A stretch of DNA of 64,000 bases from Brachypodium distachyon (taxonomy: Eukaryota; Streptophyta; Magnoliopsida; Poales; Poaceae): the NCBI RefSeq assembly GCF_000005505.3, contig NC_016134.3, positions 4,712,001 through 4,776,000 on the forward strand, given 5' to 3'. The position numbers and the translations under genes are program-made. The notes below the pieces were generated by a model, which was given only the letters and a program-made list of their open reading frames with translations, was not told where the DNA came from and searched no databases. Of the stretch, positions 44,101 to 55,029 are shown one piece after another (the stretch's first letter is position 1; every line of letters begins with the position of its first letter).

Positions 44101-45326
44101 TTTCCCACTCAAACTTGGCACTATCGTCGCTATCGCTAATACAGTCCTGTGGCATGAGTTGAGCACATTTCAATCAATATTGAAAGCAAGCTCACAGCAA
44201 ATGCGGTATAGAAAAGAAAATAAAGCAAGCACAAAAATTCTTTGCCCCACAAGCCCATAACCACCACATGGTATCACAATAAAAATCTGTATCGCAAAAT
44301 CAGCACAGTCGCATTCAATTCTAGAGTATAGAACATATCAAGGAGAAAGAAGATAAAAACATATATTTTTTAACCCCTCCATTCCTGTCACAACAAGATA
44401 TATACCAGTACAGTTAGAAACTTGAATTTCCAGGTATCGACGCGTCTAACTAACTTAAGTGTGCCAGCTTTGACATGTCAGGAATATAGTTCTCTGGGAT
44501 CGTTACAAGAGATTATGCATAACAAGCATAACAGAATTTGAAGGGAGGCAAGCGAGCAGGTTGGTAAATATAAAATGGTGGTTAGATTGAACAGGTTTGC
44601 CCATTATGTCACCTGGATTAAGACTAACCAGACAGGCATTACTGCAACGTGGCTTGATGACGCTTATATCAAATGGATCAACAATGCAAGTCCATACGAA
44701 CAAAAAACACAAGTACAACTTCAAGCTTAAGAAAAAAATCCAAGCAATTATCCTTATCCAAGCTAAGTATCGGAAGAGGTTGAGAAAACATGGTTAAAAG
44801 ATATAAAACTAAGGCACCAGAAGGTATAAAGAGAACCATGATGCTCAAATGCATGAACTGTCCAACAGAAGTAAGAATTTTGAGCCATAAAAGTGGACCA
44901 TTGCATAAACTAAAACCATGTAATTAGTAAATCCTAACACATGATCGAAGTACAGTACAAAAAATGCAGAAACGAAAGCAAAGTGATCCCAAAGCATGAG
45001 TAACCAGCCCAATGCAGCATCAAGTCTGACCAGTGCTATATGGCGAGATCAACACTGCGGATTCATCTAAAGTGTCTAGAACGCATCGAGGAGAGGGGGG
45101 GAGGGGGTATTTTTCGATCCACAAACCATCGACCCAGTTTCTTGCCCAAAAACCCCACATGCGGACCAAATCGGGGACGGAGGTCTGAGCGAAGAAGAAC
45201 TAAAACGAGGTCTGAGCTTCACTGGAACAGGGGGCACAGGTGCGAATTCAAGAACCGAGACCCTATGATCTAAATGAAACGGCGGCAGACACAGAGGATG
45301 GAGGGAGAGGAGAGCTTTACCACCAT
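41130..45326 (-). CDS. DRM2: DRM-type de novo DNA (cytosine-5) methyltransferase
   Basis: Eight coding exons: 45321-45326, 44033-44146, 43832-43940, 43695-43741, 43442-43600, 42530-42629, 42348-42439 and 41130-42269. All have GT/AG borders and compatible phases, giving 588 aa. Two UBA domains are visible: VEEYVGMGFPKEMVLKAIKE (about 55-92) and IKSLVDMGFPEDESNMAI with its continuation (about 152-195). An acidic stretch lies between them. KKKRK (about 220-224) may be nuclear-localising. The catalytic domain has the rearranged DRM order: ENV (279-281), then GNSF (442-445), then motif I LFTGIGGGEVAL (about 470), then GGSPCNN with catalytic Cys549. DRM2 enzymes perform RNA-directed de novo methylation in the nucleus. 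Exon 1 contributes only Met-Val before a 1.2-kb intron, and MV followed by DCISDSDDSAKFEWESD fits DRM N-termini. A Stowaway sits in one intron. Confidence 0.92.
42917..43009. mobile_element. Stowaway MITE in a DRM2 intron
   Basis: 93 bp, CTCCCTTCGATCCATAATAA to TTATTATGGATCAGAGGGAG, flanked by TA. It lies between the exons ending 43442 and starting 42629. Confidence 0.9.
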
Positions 45327-45520
45327 TGTCGACGCGCCTCCTTCTCTCACTGCCTCTTCCCCCTCGCGCGGGCGCCCTCGTCCGCGCCCCCAAGAGCACT
45401 CGGAAGAGCAGCAGCGTGGGCGAGGCGGAGCTGGAGGCGAGGGGAATGGCTGCCCGACGGCGGTCGTTGCCCCCCTTTAGACGAGGGGAAGGGGACGGGG
45501 AAGACACAGAGGCTTCCGCC
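45327..45520 (-). promoter_or_regulatory. DRM2 5' UTR and proximal promoter region
   Basis: GC-rich stretch upstream of the ATG at 45326. Long open frames here on both strands reflect composition. No TATA box is evident, as is common for housekeeping-like promoters. Confidence 0.4.
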
Positions 45521-45930
45521 GATGCGAGGCTGTGCTTGGTGGGTCCCGGCTTTCAGGATTCGGTGCGAGGGAGAGACTGTGTTCGTTTAGTGCGGGAAGT
45601 GGTCGCCCGAAGAGAAACGGGTGTCATCGGAGCCGGACAGAGCTTTCTAGCGTGCGTGTTTGCGCTGCACACAAGAACGGCCGCAGATTTCTTGTGCGCA
45701 GCGCAAATCCCTGGGCAGGGCAAGTGGGAGGAGAGAGGGTGGAAGATGTGTCGACATTTTCCACCGCTCTTTCTTGCCATAACTGTGGAGATGGTTGGTA
45801 GGAATCAGTTTTGTTTTAAGATATTATTTGCTATGAAATAAATTTTGTTGACTGTCAAACTTTAATAGTTACTTGTAGTAATAGAAATTAATATTTTTTT
45901 CGTATGAAATTAATAGTCTACAAAAAGATA

Positions 45931-46118
45931 CTCCATCCGGATTTAGTACATTTTTTAACTAAATTAGTACTCCCTCCGATTCTTATTAATTGTCGAAATA
46001 TTACATGTATCTAAATGTTTTTTAGTCATATATACATCCATATCTGGACAAATTTGAGATAATTAATATGAATCGGAGGGAGTACTAAATCTAAGATACT
46101 CATTATGTATCGGAGGGA
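45931..46118. mobile_element. Stowaway MITE carrying a second Stowaway
   Basis: Outer element: CTCCATCCGGATTTAGTACA at the left and an inverse end 'ctaaatctaagatactcattatgtatcggaggga' at the right. It is split by a complete inner element at 45970-46082, which has CTCCCTCCGATTC termini and TA duplications. Confidence 0.75.
45970..46082. mobile_element. Stowaway MITE (inner, nested)
   Basis: 113 bp with CTCCCTCCGATTCTTATTAA and its inverse, flanked by TA. Same subfamily as the element at 63264-63375. Confidence 0.85.
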
Positions 46119-46119
46119 A

Positions 46120-47490
46120 TAATTTATAGCGATCTTGATTTGGCATGGTAGACATTGGTTTTTTACTTGTCTTTTGCTATAAGAGCGTTTCAACTTTACA
46201 AGTTTGAAGGCCAACAAAATTTATACGACTTGCGGTTTATTCTCTTCATTTCAAAATATAAAACATATTTGAAGATATTTTTTTTGATGGAAAGACTGTA
46301 GGGAAACCCTTAAGTATAATTGTGAGCATCATGATTCCAAAATATTTCAAGATTTTGACCAATAATTTGTCCACCATATATCTTTTTTATGATATAAAGT
46401 TAACATCATTGTGTTTGTATTCAAAAGTACTTAACTTATGGAGTAAATTTTGGTATATTATTTTGGAATGGTGGTTGTAGCACGAAGAGAGTATTGTGAC
46501 AAATAATAGTACTATTAAGTGGTCAAGATCGTATCTTACAATATAAAAGTCATAGACTTTAGTTTTTTTTAGTAACAAATTAGAAGAGACATGGTTGTCC
46601 CAATTGTTTGATAAGAACAATGAACATCAATTTGTTGGGACTAGAAGTTTGGCTAAGCCGTCGCCTATCATTTAGCAAATCAATTCTAGATTGAAAGGTT
46701 AGACCATCTATAATAATCACCAAACTACAAATCAAATAGCCCTAAAAGAAATAATCCAAATTTACAAATAGGTCTTACAGACCAACAAGCAGCGGCGACA
46801 AGCACTGGAATGAGCTGAAGCCGAGCGCCCTTCCATTATTGGAAGCGAACAAAACTTACTTAAGTGGAACTTGTCGTAGTTGACGGAGGGAAGTCATCGT
46901 GCTAAGCCCGTAGAGAACAAACACACACACCTGAGCAGCAACCATTGACAGAGATGAGAACTGCAGATTGGAGAAGCCAGACCTGAAACGGCACCAAGGA
47001 ACGCGTCGTTAGAAACCTAGAAAACCGACTGGATCTCAAGGGATTCCCTGAACAGACAGCTCCATGCGCACTCCGGGCGTGCGAGGGGAACCATCGGAGC
47101 GAGGACAGAGCGGCCGCCTCGCCATCTCGAAGAAGACACTGAAAAAGCTAAAACAAGAAATGGAAAAAATTTCTGGCTAGCGGCCGAGATACACGGCACC
47201 GCAAGGCCAGGAAGACCATCGGATACGAGACGACCGGCGAAGGGCACGTAGAAACCCTAGCCGTCTGGAAACCTGCTGAAGATCACCTCTCTCTTTTTCC
47301 TCATATAACGTTTCGTACCAAATGTTCCAATCTACTGTGAACTCCAAGCAAAACCTAACGTGACAACAATGACCAAAAAAAATGTGACAAAAGTGGATTC
47401 ATCTTACCTAGGAAAAATCGGATCATATACATACGCCATCATGATTATGATATGTTGCAAGTATTGATTCGCTTGCATTTGTTATAAAAA
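46120..47490. other. Intergenic DNA
   Basis: 46284-46315 carries 'gatggaaagactgtaggga', which looks like the antisense 3' end of a SINE. 46990-47260 is GC-richer with a 76-codon minus frame of no recognisable family. No gene is supported. Confidence 0.4.
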
Positions 47491-47499
47491 CGAGGATTG

Positions 47500-48060
47500 C
47501 ATGAAGCGGCCGCCGTCAGTGCAACTGCGAAGCGATCAGCCATGCCTTGCAAATTCTTGCAGCGACGATGAAGCCCACATGCCCTTGGCATTGCTCCTTG
47601 CTAACCAAAGCAAGCTGAAAATTGTGGTTCAGAATTGCATCCACTGTGCTCTCAGTCTCTCGTCACGCTCCGTTATCTATAGGCTTCTGCAGACAGTCCA
47701 ACTTGCCTGCATTTCTGTTCTGTAGATTTAGCTGCTTCTGCTTTGCACCCTTGTCACGATCACCATCGTCGGCTATCTGATGCGTAGAGATGCCAAGGAA
47801 GATATCACACAGTTACTACATGGCTGTTTTGAACCCACAAATGCCATGCCAAAAATTTAGTTGCCAAAATATTGGTTGATGTTTATCTTGCTCATGAGTT
47901 GACCAACTTTGGCTAAGAAAATAAACTAGAATTAGTGAGCCATTGGCTTGCCAAAATTTTACTTTCATCCAAACAAGAACCAAATTAAAATTGGCAAGGC
48001 GTTTGGTCACAATCCAAACATACCGTAATGCCTACCAGTATGGTGTTGCAGACCTCTGAT
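47500..48060 (-). other. Co-duplicated block of unknown function, orphan copy 5
   Basis: Shares 'caacttgcctgc', 'gtagatttagctgcttctgctttgc', 'acacagtt(g/a)ctaca' and 'gtatggtgttgcag' with copies 3 and 4, but has no glutaredoxin beside it. A MITE-like insertion at about 47817-48030 splits it. It is a relic of a further duplication unit. Confidence 0.4.
47817..48030. mobile_element. MITE-like insertion inside orphan block copy 5
   Basis: Left end TGGCTGTTTTGAACCCACAA and right end inverse TACGGTATGTTTGGATTGTG. Related to the 29063 element by 'gttttgg'/'ccaaac' arms. The block sequence resumes on its far side. Confidence 0.5.
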
Positions 48061-48587
48061 CAAACCATCCTGATGCCACAAATAAATGGTATTTTCTTCA
48101 ACCTCTAGGAATAAACACATCTTCATATGCCACACTTTAGTTTGCACTTTGATAAAACACCCCATCTTATGTCATTGAAAGGTGAGGGTCTGGGTCCACC
48201 TGTCAATGACACAAGGTGATAAAAATGCAAACTAAAGCGAGCCATATTATCAAATCTGTCGCTCACACACCAACTAACAATCAGGTATTTCACAGACTGA
48301 GCAGCATAACCAGTTTCTATGGGATTACTATAGTATCAATATTAATCTCCTGCAGAATATAACATGCTGAGGGCTTCACCCACAGTTATATATAAAGTCA
48401 TGGGTCCAGTAATGTGCTAGTAGCTGGCGGTTCAAACCATGAATTGAATCTTGATAGAATGGTAAAGCGGCAAGGGCCGAGGGGTATGGAGCTGATTTTA
48501 GGCAGGCAATGCCACGAAACAATGCTTCTATGTGTGGTTCTGGCATTGGTTGCGCAGACCACATGTTACACCAGCACGAAGTATTCT

Positions 48588-51500
48588 CTACAGGTTGTTG
48601 TTTTCAGAGGAGTCTGTCATCAATGGCGAACTGCTCCCCGATGAATCTGCAGGCCGCGATGTCGATCGAGTGTTGTATGAGCTGCAGTGGCCGCACTTGT
48701 GGCCAATCACATGGAAGCCCACTTTTGAGACTTGGTTGCAATCATTGCAAAGAACCCAAACCTGAAAATTTTAGCACAAGGACGAAGTACTGGTTAGCCC
48801 AAGTCTGACTAATGTATGAGTCTTTGCATGATGATGGACTCTCATCTCTTCAAAGGTTACCTCAGATAGATTAGAAACACAATATAATGAACAATTGGGG
48901 CTTCCCCCTTGGATGCTTATTTATGTGAAATAGACATTTTTCTATACTCTAGTAAGCAGCAGATAAAACATTCCCAGGTTGGTTCTGATAGTATTGCTAG
49001 TGAAAATGCCTTTTGTTGTGTTTTGGTAAAACAGAGTGAAGGTGATTTTGAATGGTCACAATGGAAGCTATGTGTGTTGCAGTGCATAGTTCAGTCAGAA
49101 GAGATACCTTGTAACGGTACACCTGAGGCATTAATGTTGCTTCAATCTACAAAAGAAAAAACCATCCGTTATTCAAGTAAGCTCTAAAGTATGTCAAAAT
49201 ATTAAGAGCCGCCCAGAGCATCAATGCATGACAGTTAGAATATGATGAACATTTGTGGAGTGACTGCTAATTTCATTCTATCCATATCTCATCTCCAACA
49301 GACTTTTTTCCTGATAGAACTAAGTTTTGCTATGCTCTGATAGTCTCAACTCATTTCTTGCACACCTTCTGATGCAAAGCTGTAATTACTAAAATGTCGA
49401 ACATAAATGTGATGATACCTCTCGATCCAACATGTCCCAGTGAAGTGTCATGTCAAGAGCTGTCTTCGAGCATATCGGACATGTGTATCTGTAGCATCCA
49501 AAAGCCAACAAGTAGTTACCACAAATGCCACCACCTCAGGGAGGTTTTAAAAAAAATGAATAACTGACTACAAAGATATATCCATGTCAAAACGAGTAAA
49601 AGGATTTACTTATTATGGTCCACCATCTCAGCAAAACAGTCCATGTGCATTGTATGTCCACAGTCAAGAACTCTTGTTCCTTTTAGTGAATCAAATAGAT
49701 ACTGCACAGGAAGTTTTACTTTTAGCATCTCAATAGTTCCAAGTGAAACAGTACAAGTTAGCAATATTACCTCATAACAGATAGGGCAATTCTGTCTCAT
49801 TGAGTCCTCCACACACTGATGGTTATCACGCAGCGAAACAGCGTAACAAGAGCCTATTTTTGCAGAAAAAATAAACAAGTGCCTATTAACAAGAGTGTAA
49901 CAGCAGCGTACAAGATGCTTGGCACTTAGGAAAGTTCAAATGGGGTTTTCAGCAAACTTGTTGCTCTATTTTTTTAAAAATAACCTCCTAAAGCTTTCCT
50001 ACTTTTACTGCGGTCCAGGCCTCCTTCTGTCTTTGTTTCCTCATTCGAGCTATAGTAATTCCCCGCTCTTATCCAAATCATTAACTAGCGAGCTAGCCAA
50101 TGACATCGACGAGCTCATCAGATGAAAAGGAGAAACACTTGAGAATGTTTCGTTTTTTGCAAAATCTGTGTTCCGAACTCTTGTACCCACGTCAAACAAG
50201 CTTGAGGACTCTAATGCTAGCGATTTGGGAAAGACAGAACTTTCCTAATAGCCACGTGCCACGTCAGCCACCATGTGGCACATTTGACTAATAAAACGCA
50301 ATTTGGACTAAAAGTGTTCCTGTTTGCCAAGTTTAGGATGTCAAATGCACGGTTTACACGTTTACGGACTAAACTGTTCCGACCTGCCAAGTTTATGGAA
50401 CTCTATTTTGATTTCCTCAGTTAAAGACTTATAGCACAATCCGATCAAAAAAACTTATAGCACAAGCACTTTCTTCATTGCTATTTTCTAGAACCTAGTA
50501 ATTACATGAGCAAGACTAGACGGCGAACTCATTAATTATATACAGATATGATCATTAGAGTATCTTGTCAAACTCCACGTGACTATCAGGGCAAAACCAT
50601 TGTATTTACAAAACAATAAGTTAAAACAGAAGAAATTATCATGGCATTGTCATGAGTCTGGAACGACAGTTAACACAAAGCCAGTATGATTAAAGCATAC
50701 CACACTTTGCACAGTGGAAGTAGTTATCCCTGCCACCAACCCTGGTTAAATTGAGTAGATACAGAATTAGAACTTTGCTTAGTAAGCTAAAGGTGAAAGA
50801 TATTGTTTCCTGCTCACCTGCATATGCCACAAGCATGGCAATGGTACTGGCCTTTCACTGTCTGTAGCAAAAGATAAATGCATCAGCCGATAGGAACCAC
50901 ACAAACTACATAGCCAAAGGAAACAAGATGAGACCTACTTCATCATCATAAAACTTGCATATATCACAGAAGTATTCTCCCATATTGACTCCACAGCTTA
51001 TGCACACTTGTGACACCTAAAGAGAAAATGAAGTTCCACAGCTTAAAGTTTCAGTTCAAGCACAATCACATCCTACTTGACATGAGTACCAAGTACTAGC
51101 ATTTAAGTCGTACCGGTTGTTTGGTATCACAGAGAACACATATTACCTGCAGTAAAGAAGGAAATCAGTGTTCGTGATTTCTGAACCTACTGAAGTCTAT
51201 AAACTGTATAAAAAAGGAAGGTTGAGAGTTGTACTTTTGCAACATCCTGGCGAGATATATTATGCCGATCACCCAAAGCCTACAATGAAGACGATGCATC
51301 AAAAGCCAGTTGAATTCAATAGATGCAGTTTGATGTTCGTTAGCTGCTCTTTGCAAACTATCAACATCTAGCATATTCATTTTTCCAATGGAAAGTATTA
51401 AAACTCCAATATTTGTAATTGTTCTCAAATGATTGAGAAGTACACCCTCCTTCCCAATTTATAGGTCATATTAGATTTTTAAGTTTTTCCCATAACAGAG

Positions 51501-52831
51501 GTGGTATTAATGCTAATTAAGTGAGATCCGTCCGCCATCACTTCGATTCTCACATGGCTTGCAATAGTTGTAACCTTGGACATAGGGAGAAAGGGCGCTC
51601 GTGTGCTAGGTCACTGGACGTAGCAGACTCATCAAATCACCGGCTCGCTAGCGCACGCTAAAGCGGATGCATTTTGAACCGCGAAATTAATGCCGCATCC
51701 CACCAGTTTACACTTATAAACTGGGAAAAATCTAATGCAACCTATAAATTGGGAAGGAAGGAGTTATCAAGCTCAATGTTGCTAAGTTACATTTAGATCT
51801 ATTAAGAGGGCTAACTTACGTTTCCACATGTTCTTTTGCCGATACCCTAAAGCGCTCACATATTAATACCAGTCATTGAAATCTTATCATGCACAAGTTT
51901 CAACCAAGCAAGCTGTCCGAAAGTATCAAAATAAACAAAATCCAGATTTGAAACTAACACAATTGTAGATCCATACTAAACTAGATTCAGGCTGCCATGA
52001 AAGACTTGATGCTTGGGTGAGGAGGTATTTCCGGGGGACTCAATTAAGCCTCCAACTTGGCATGAACGATTGAACTAATCATGCATCTCATTTCGCTTGC
52101 TACAAACAAAAGTAGGCTATAGTGCTAGTGCACTAGCTAATTGCTTAGCACCCGCAGTGAACCTCTACAGGGAGCAAGTGGTGCTAATTACACGGCCATG
52201 AGTGAGTTGCCTTCTAAGTGGACGAGCAAGTTCCCTGCATCCTTGCTTTGCTAGCAACAACGACTGTTATTATCCCCGTTGTGAAAACTAAAGGGGAATG
52301 ACAAGGCACAGGTTTACAAGAATATAAAATAAAAATGGTGAGCGGAAAAAAAATCTCATGCTAGAACAACCCGTACCGTGGCTTCGTCGTGGCAATGGCG
52401 GCAGGAGAACACCTGGTTGCAGCACGGCGCCACGATCTTACACCTCCGCCGGTAGTGCTCGCACCTGCACAGTATGACAAAAACAAAAGGCGGGGCGGGA
52501 TCGCCCGCTGCGTGAGGAAAACCAGAGACGGATCACGAAACCCTAAACGAAACGAGAGAAGGAAGGAAACCCTAGAGCCAAGGGAAGGAGCGATAGCGAA
52601 ATCCCTAGAGGAACGCCCCAGAGGGCAACCACGCGGATCCGGGCAAATTCTGATCCCCAAATCACGAACCCGCAGCACACGAAACAAAACAAAAAAAAAA
52701 GGGCGAGAGAGGATGCTGCCTCACCCGTGCTCCATCTTCCCCACGTCGCGCCGGTTTTGGTGCCCGTCGCCGGCCACCTTGCAGGCGACGACGCCCTCGT
52801 CAGCGTGGAACTGCGCTCCTCCCATGGCCAT
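48588..52831 (-). CDS. CHY zinc-finger/RING E3 ubiquitin ligase (RZFP34/CHYR1-like)
   Basis: Twelve exons: 52725-52831, 52377-52464, 51235-51279, 51114-51146, 50939-51016, 50818-50861, 50701-50741, 49771-49853, 49610-49701, 49419-49488, 49108-49146 and 48588-48761. They give 297 aa with every phase consistent. Domains in order: a 36-residue leader ending GKMEHG; CHY zinc finger ([48 protein letters not shown]; about 37-117); CTCHY finger ([20 protein letters not shown] and [15 protein letters not shown]); RING-H2 ([29 protein letters not shown]; about 170-210); and a zinc ribbon ([23 protein letters not shown]). Such ligases control stress and ABA responses. The first ATG was preferred, and an in-frame ATG two codons on is possible. 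The 9-residue N/S-rich end is variable. Confidence 0.92.
51443..51764. mobile_element. Stowaway-like MITE in the CHYR1-like intron
   Basis: CACCCTCCTTCCCAATTTAT at the left and ATAAATTGGGAAGGAAGGAG at the right, flanked by TA. About 322 bp, with 'ctaat(g)caacctataaa' arms also paired. Confidence 0.75.
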
Positions 52832-53160
52832 ACCCGGCGGCGGCGGCGCGAGAGAGAGAGGGGGGGTGGATGGTAGGGTTGTAGAAATGAGTAACGGAAG
52901 GGGCCTAGGGGTCAAATGGCACGATGGGTAGGAGGAGGCCGCCGGGCGCCGGAGATAGGCCTTTTATTGGTCCGGAAGGGGAAAGGGCGTCACGAAGCTG
53001 CAGCTGGGCCCACTGCCTTAACTGCTAACTGTCCCCTTCCTGAGCACATAAATTGTGGGGAGAGAATTCCGATATTTTGTACGGAAAAAATTGCAGACTA
53101 TATACGACTGAAATCGAAGAATGGTTAAATCAGGTCAAATCTTAGCCCCGTCTACTTTTC
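52832..53160 (-). promoter_or_regulatory. Upstream region of the CHYR1-like gene
   Basis: GC-rich 5' UTR with a short GA tract (52847-52863). No TATA box evident. Confidence 0.35.
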
Positions 53161-55020
53161 AATAATTTATTAATGACTGTATAAGCCGAGCGAAATCACG
53201 TGCCAACGACGGCGAAGGAGTCGGGCTGAGCCGCATCGGCGGCGATGGAAGAGGCTAGGAAGATGACGGTGAAGAGGTAAGCCCCAACGAAACCAGGTCA
53301 GGGTGGAGGGCGCTATAGAAGACCACCAGTTTCCTGGTCTTAAAGGAACAGTCAGGACGACATCAGACCGACTGTGGTGGCGGATGAGGCAGGGCGGGGC
53401 GGCGGGAAAACATCGTTTGGGTCAGGACCGCAACAGCTCGCCTGATCAGAACAGACGCATTCACACCGGTTGAAAATTATTTACTTAGAAGGTTGCCCGC
53501 CAACTATATCGGCTCTTTACAAAAAAGAAGTGTCCACTAATGCATTAAATTTTTATCAATGAGATAAATTGTTGAACAATTAAAGTAATTTTCAATTGAT
53601 GGGTTCATTTGTAATTAATCAAGAGTTTCCATAGTTGTTAACTAAGAAAATACTCCTAATTGCGGTGATTTGTTATCACCGCGTTTCCGTCATTTTGGAG
53701 GTACTTCAAATGTGTAATGCAACAATCGTTGGAGCAACACGTGACGTTGGATTTAGCCAGTTTGATGGCCAAGTTTCTTTGGATCAGTAGTAGGGATATA
53801 AATTTAGATGCAGTTTCAAGTAAAAAATAGCTAGTAATGTAATCTTATTTTTGCACTTTGGTAAATAAAGAATCAGTCCACGGGCACATAGGAGAAGAGA
53901 GAGACATGATTCAACGCATAATCAAAACCAATTTACCCAACGAGCCTTTTTTTTTTTGCTGTGACCAGATAACACCGACGGTCTGCCGATTTATCAACAT
54001 CACACACTCCACACTCACTTTTAGTCTTCAGACCGTTTAAAAACGGTGGATTTTCCATCGAAAAAGCTATCAGAGGATCCCGTTCGTGCAAATTCCGTAT
54101 GGGACAGAGGAATTCTGGTGCAAAACACTGTTGTCACGGTAGCAAGCGAGTCCTGCTCCATACCGCATCCCTGTGGCTGTGGGGATTTGTTGGTTGGATG
54201 GCGTCAAACTCGTCAAGGAAAGATAACGGGACGAGAGAGACGCGCACATGGCCGCCGGCACGCCACCAGATGCAGTCAGCACGATCCCATCACCATTTCT
54301 TCATCTTCCTCCGGTCGCCGTTCTTTATCATTCCCCAGATGAGATGGATCATTTGCTTGCACACTTCCGCCTCCTTTTCTTTTTCCAATATTTCCGGCGA
54401 AGAAGCACATACAGCAATGGATGACTTGTTCCTAAACTCTGCAGTCAACAGATGTAGCGCACCCGCTTCACGTTATCAACTTGTTATCGGTTTGCAACAG
54501 CGGTTTACACAATAACATCATCTAGGTATGGGCTAATGATGAACAATTAAAAAAGTTAAAAAAGATTTCGATAGTGTGCGTTGTGCAGTGCAGATACACA
54601 TTAAGGAGATGGGATTCTTGTGTGTACACCGATCAACACACGGAGCAGGGCGTGGTGCATACGGAGATGCTCATCAGCATCCATATCATCTCCATGTTCT
54701 CAATCAAGAAAACAATGCTCAGCATCCATTTTTAGCTATATCATTTTAACTCCCAAGATCAGAAAACAATGCAACCTTAAGGAAGGTCTATTTCTCACAC
54801 AAAAGAAGAAAGAAGAATACAACAGGAGGGTTAATATATAAACACTCGCGGCACAATCAGTGCAGAAGAAAAAAAACAGGATGAAACACGTGTCGCAGCA
54901 CGGACGTACTCACACACACTTGTCTTAAATAAATCATTCGTTGGAAAGCAAAACGAAGGGAAATATGAAAATCCACACAAAACACACGTACGATGCGCCG
55001 ACGACGCTGGAAAAATCAAA
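53160..55020. other. Intergenic DNA downstream of the dirigent-jacalin gene
   Basis: No gene seen. 54340-54560 is related to the COG8 3' flank at 59640-59880 ('gatgtagcgcacccgc', 'gtatgggcta(a/g)tga'). Confidence 0.45.
54340..54560. repeat. Duplicate of the COG8 3'-flank region
   Basis: Ordered matches to 59640-59880: 'gagatg...gatc', 'gcagtcaacagatgtagcgca' against 'gcagtcatcaatgtagcgca', 'gttatcaact', and 'tctaggtatgggcta(a/g)tgaggaaca'. Only the non-coding flank is present. Confidence 0.5.
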
Positions 55021-55029
55021 AATAATGAT

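Noticed and set aside
44150..44156. Alternative DRM2 start at MPQDCIS in the second coding exon
   Set aside because: The ATG lies upstream of a good acceptor (CCACAG), and the MV exon gives the family-typical N-terminus.
45040..45841. Several overlapping open frames upstream of DRM2 on both strands
   Set aside because: GC-rich 5' UTR/promoter composition. None has a domain, and the DRM2 start is explained by the MV exon.
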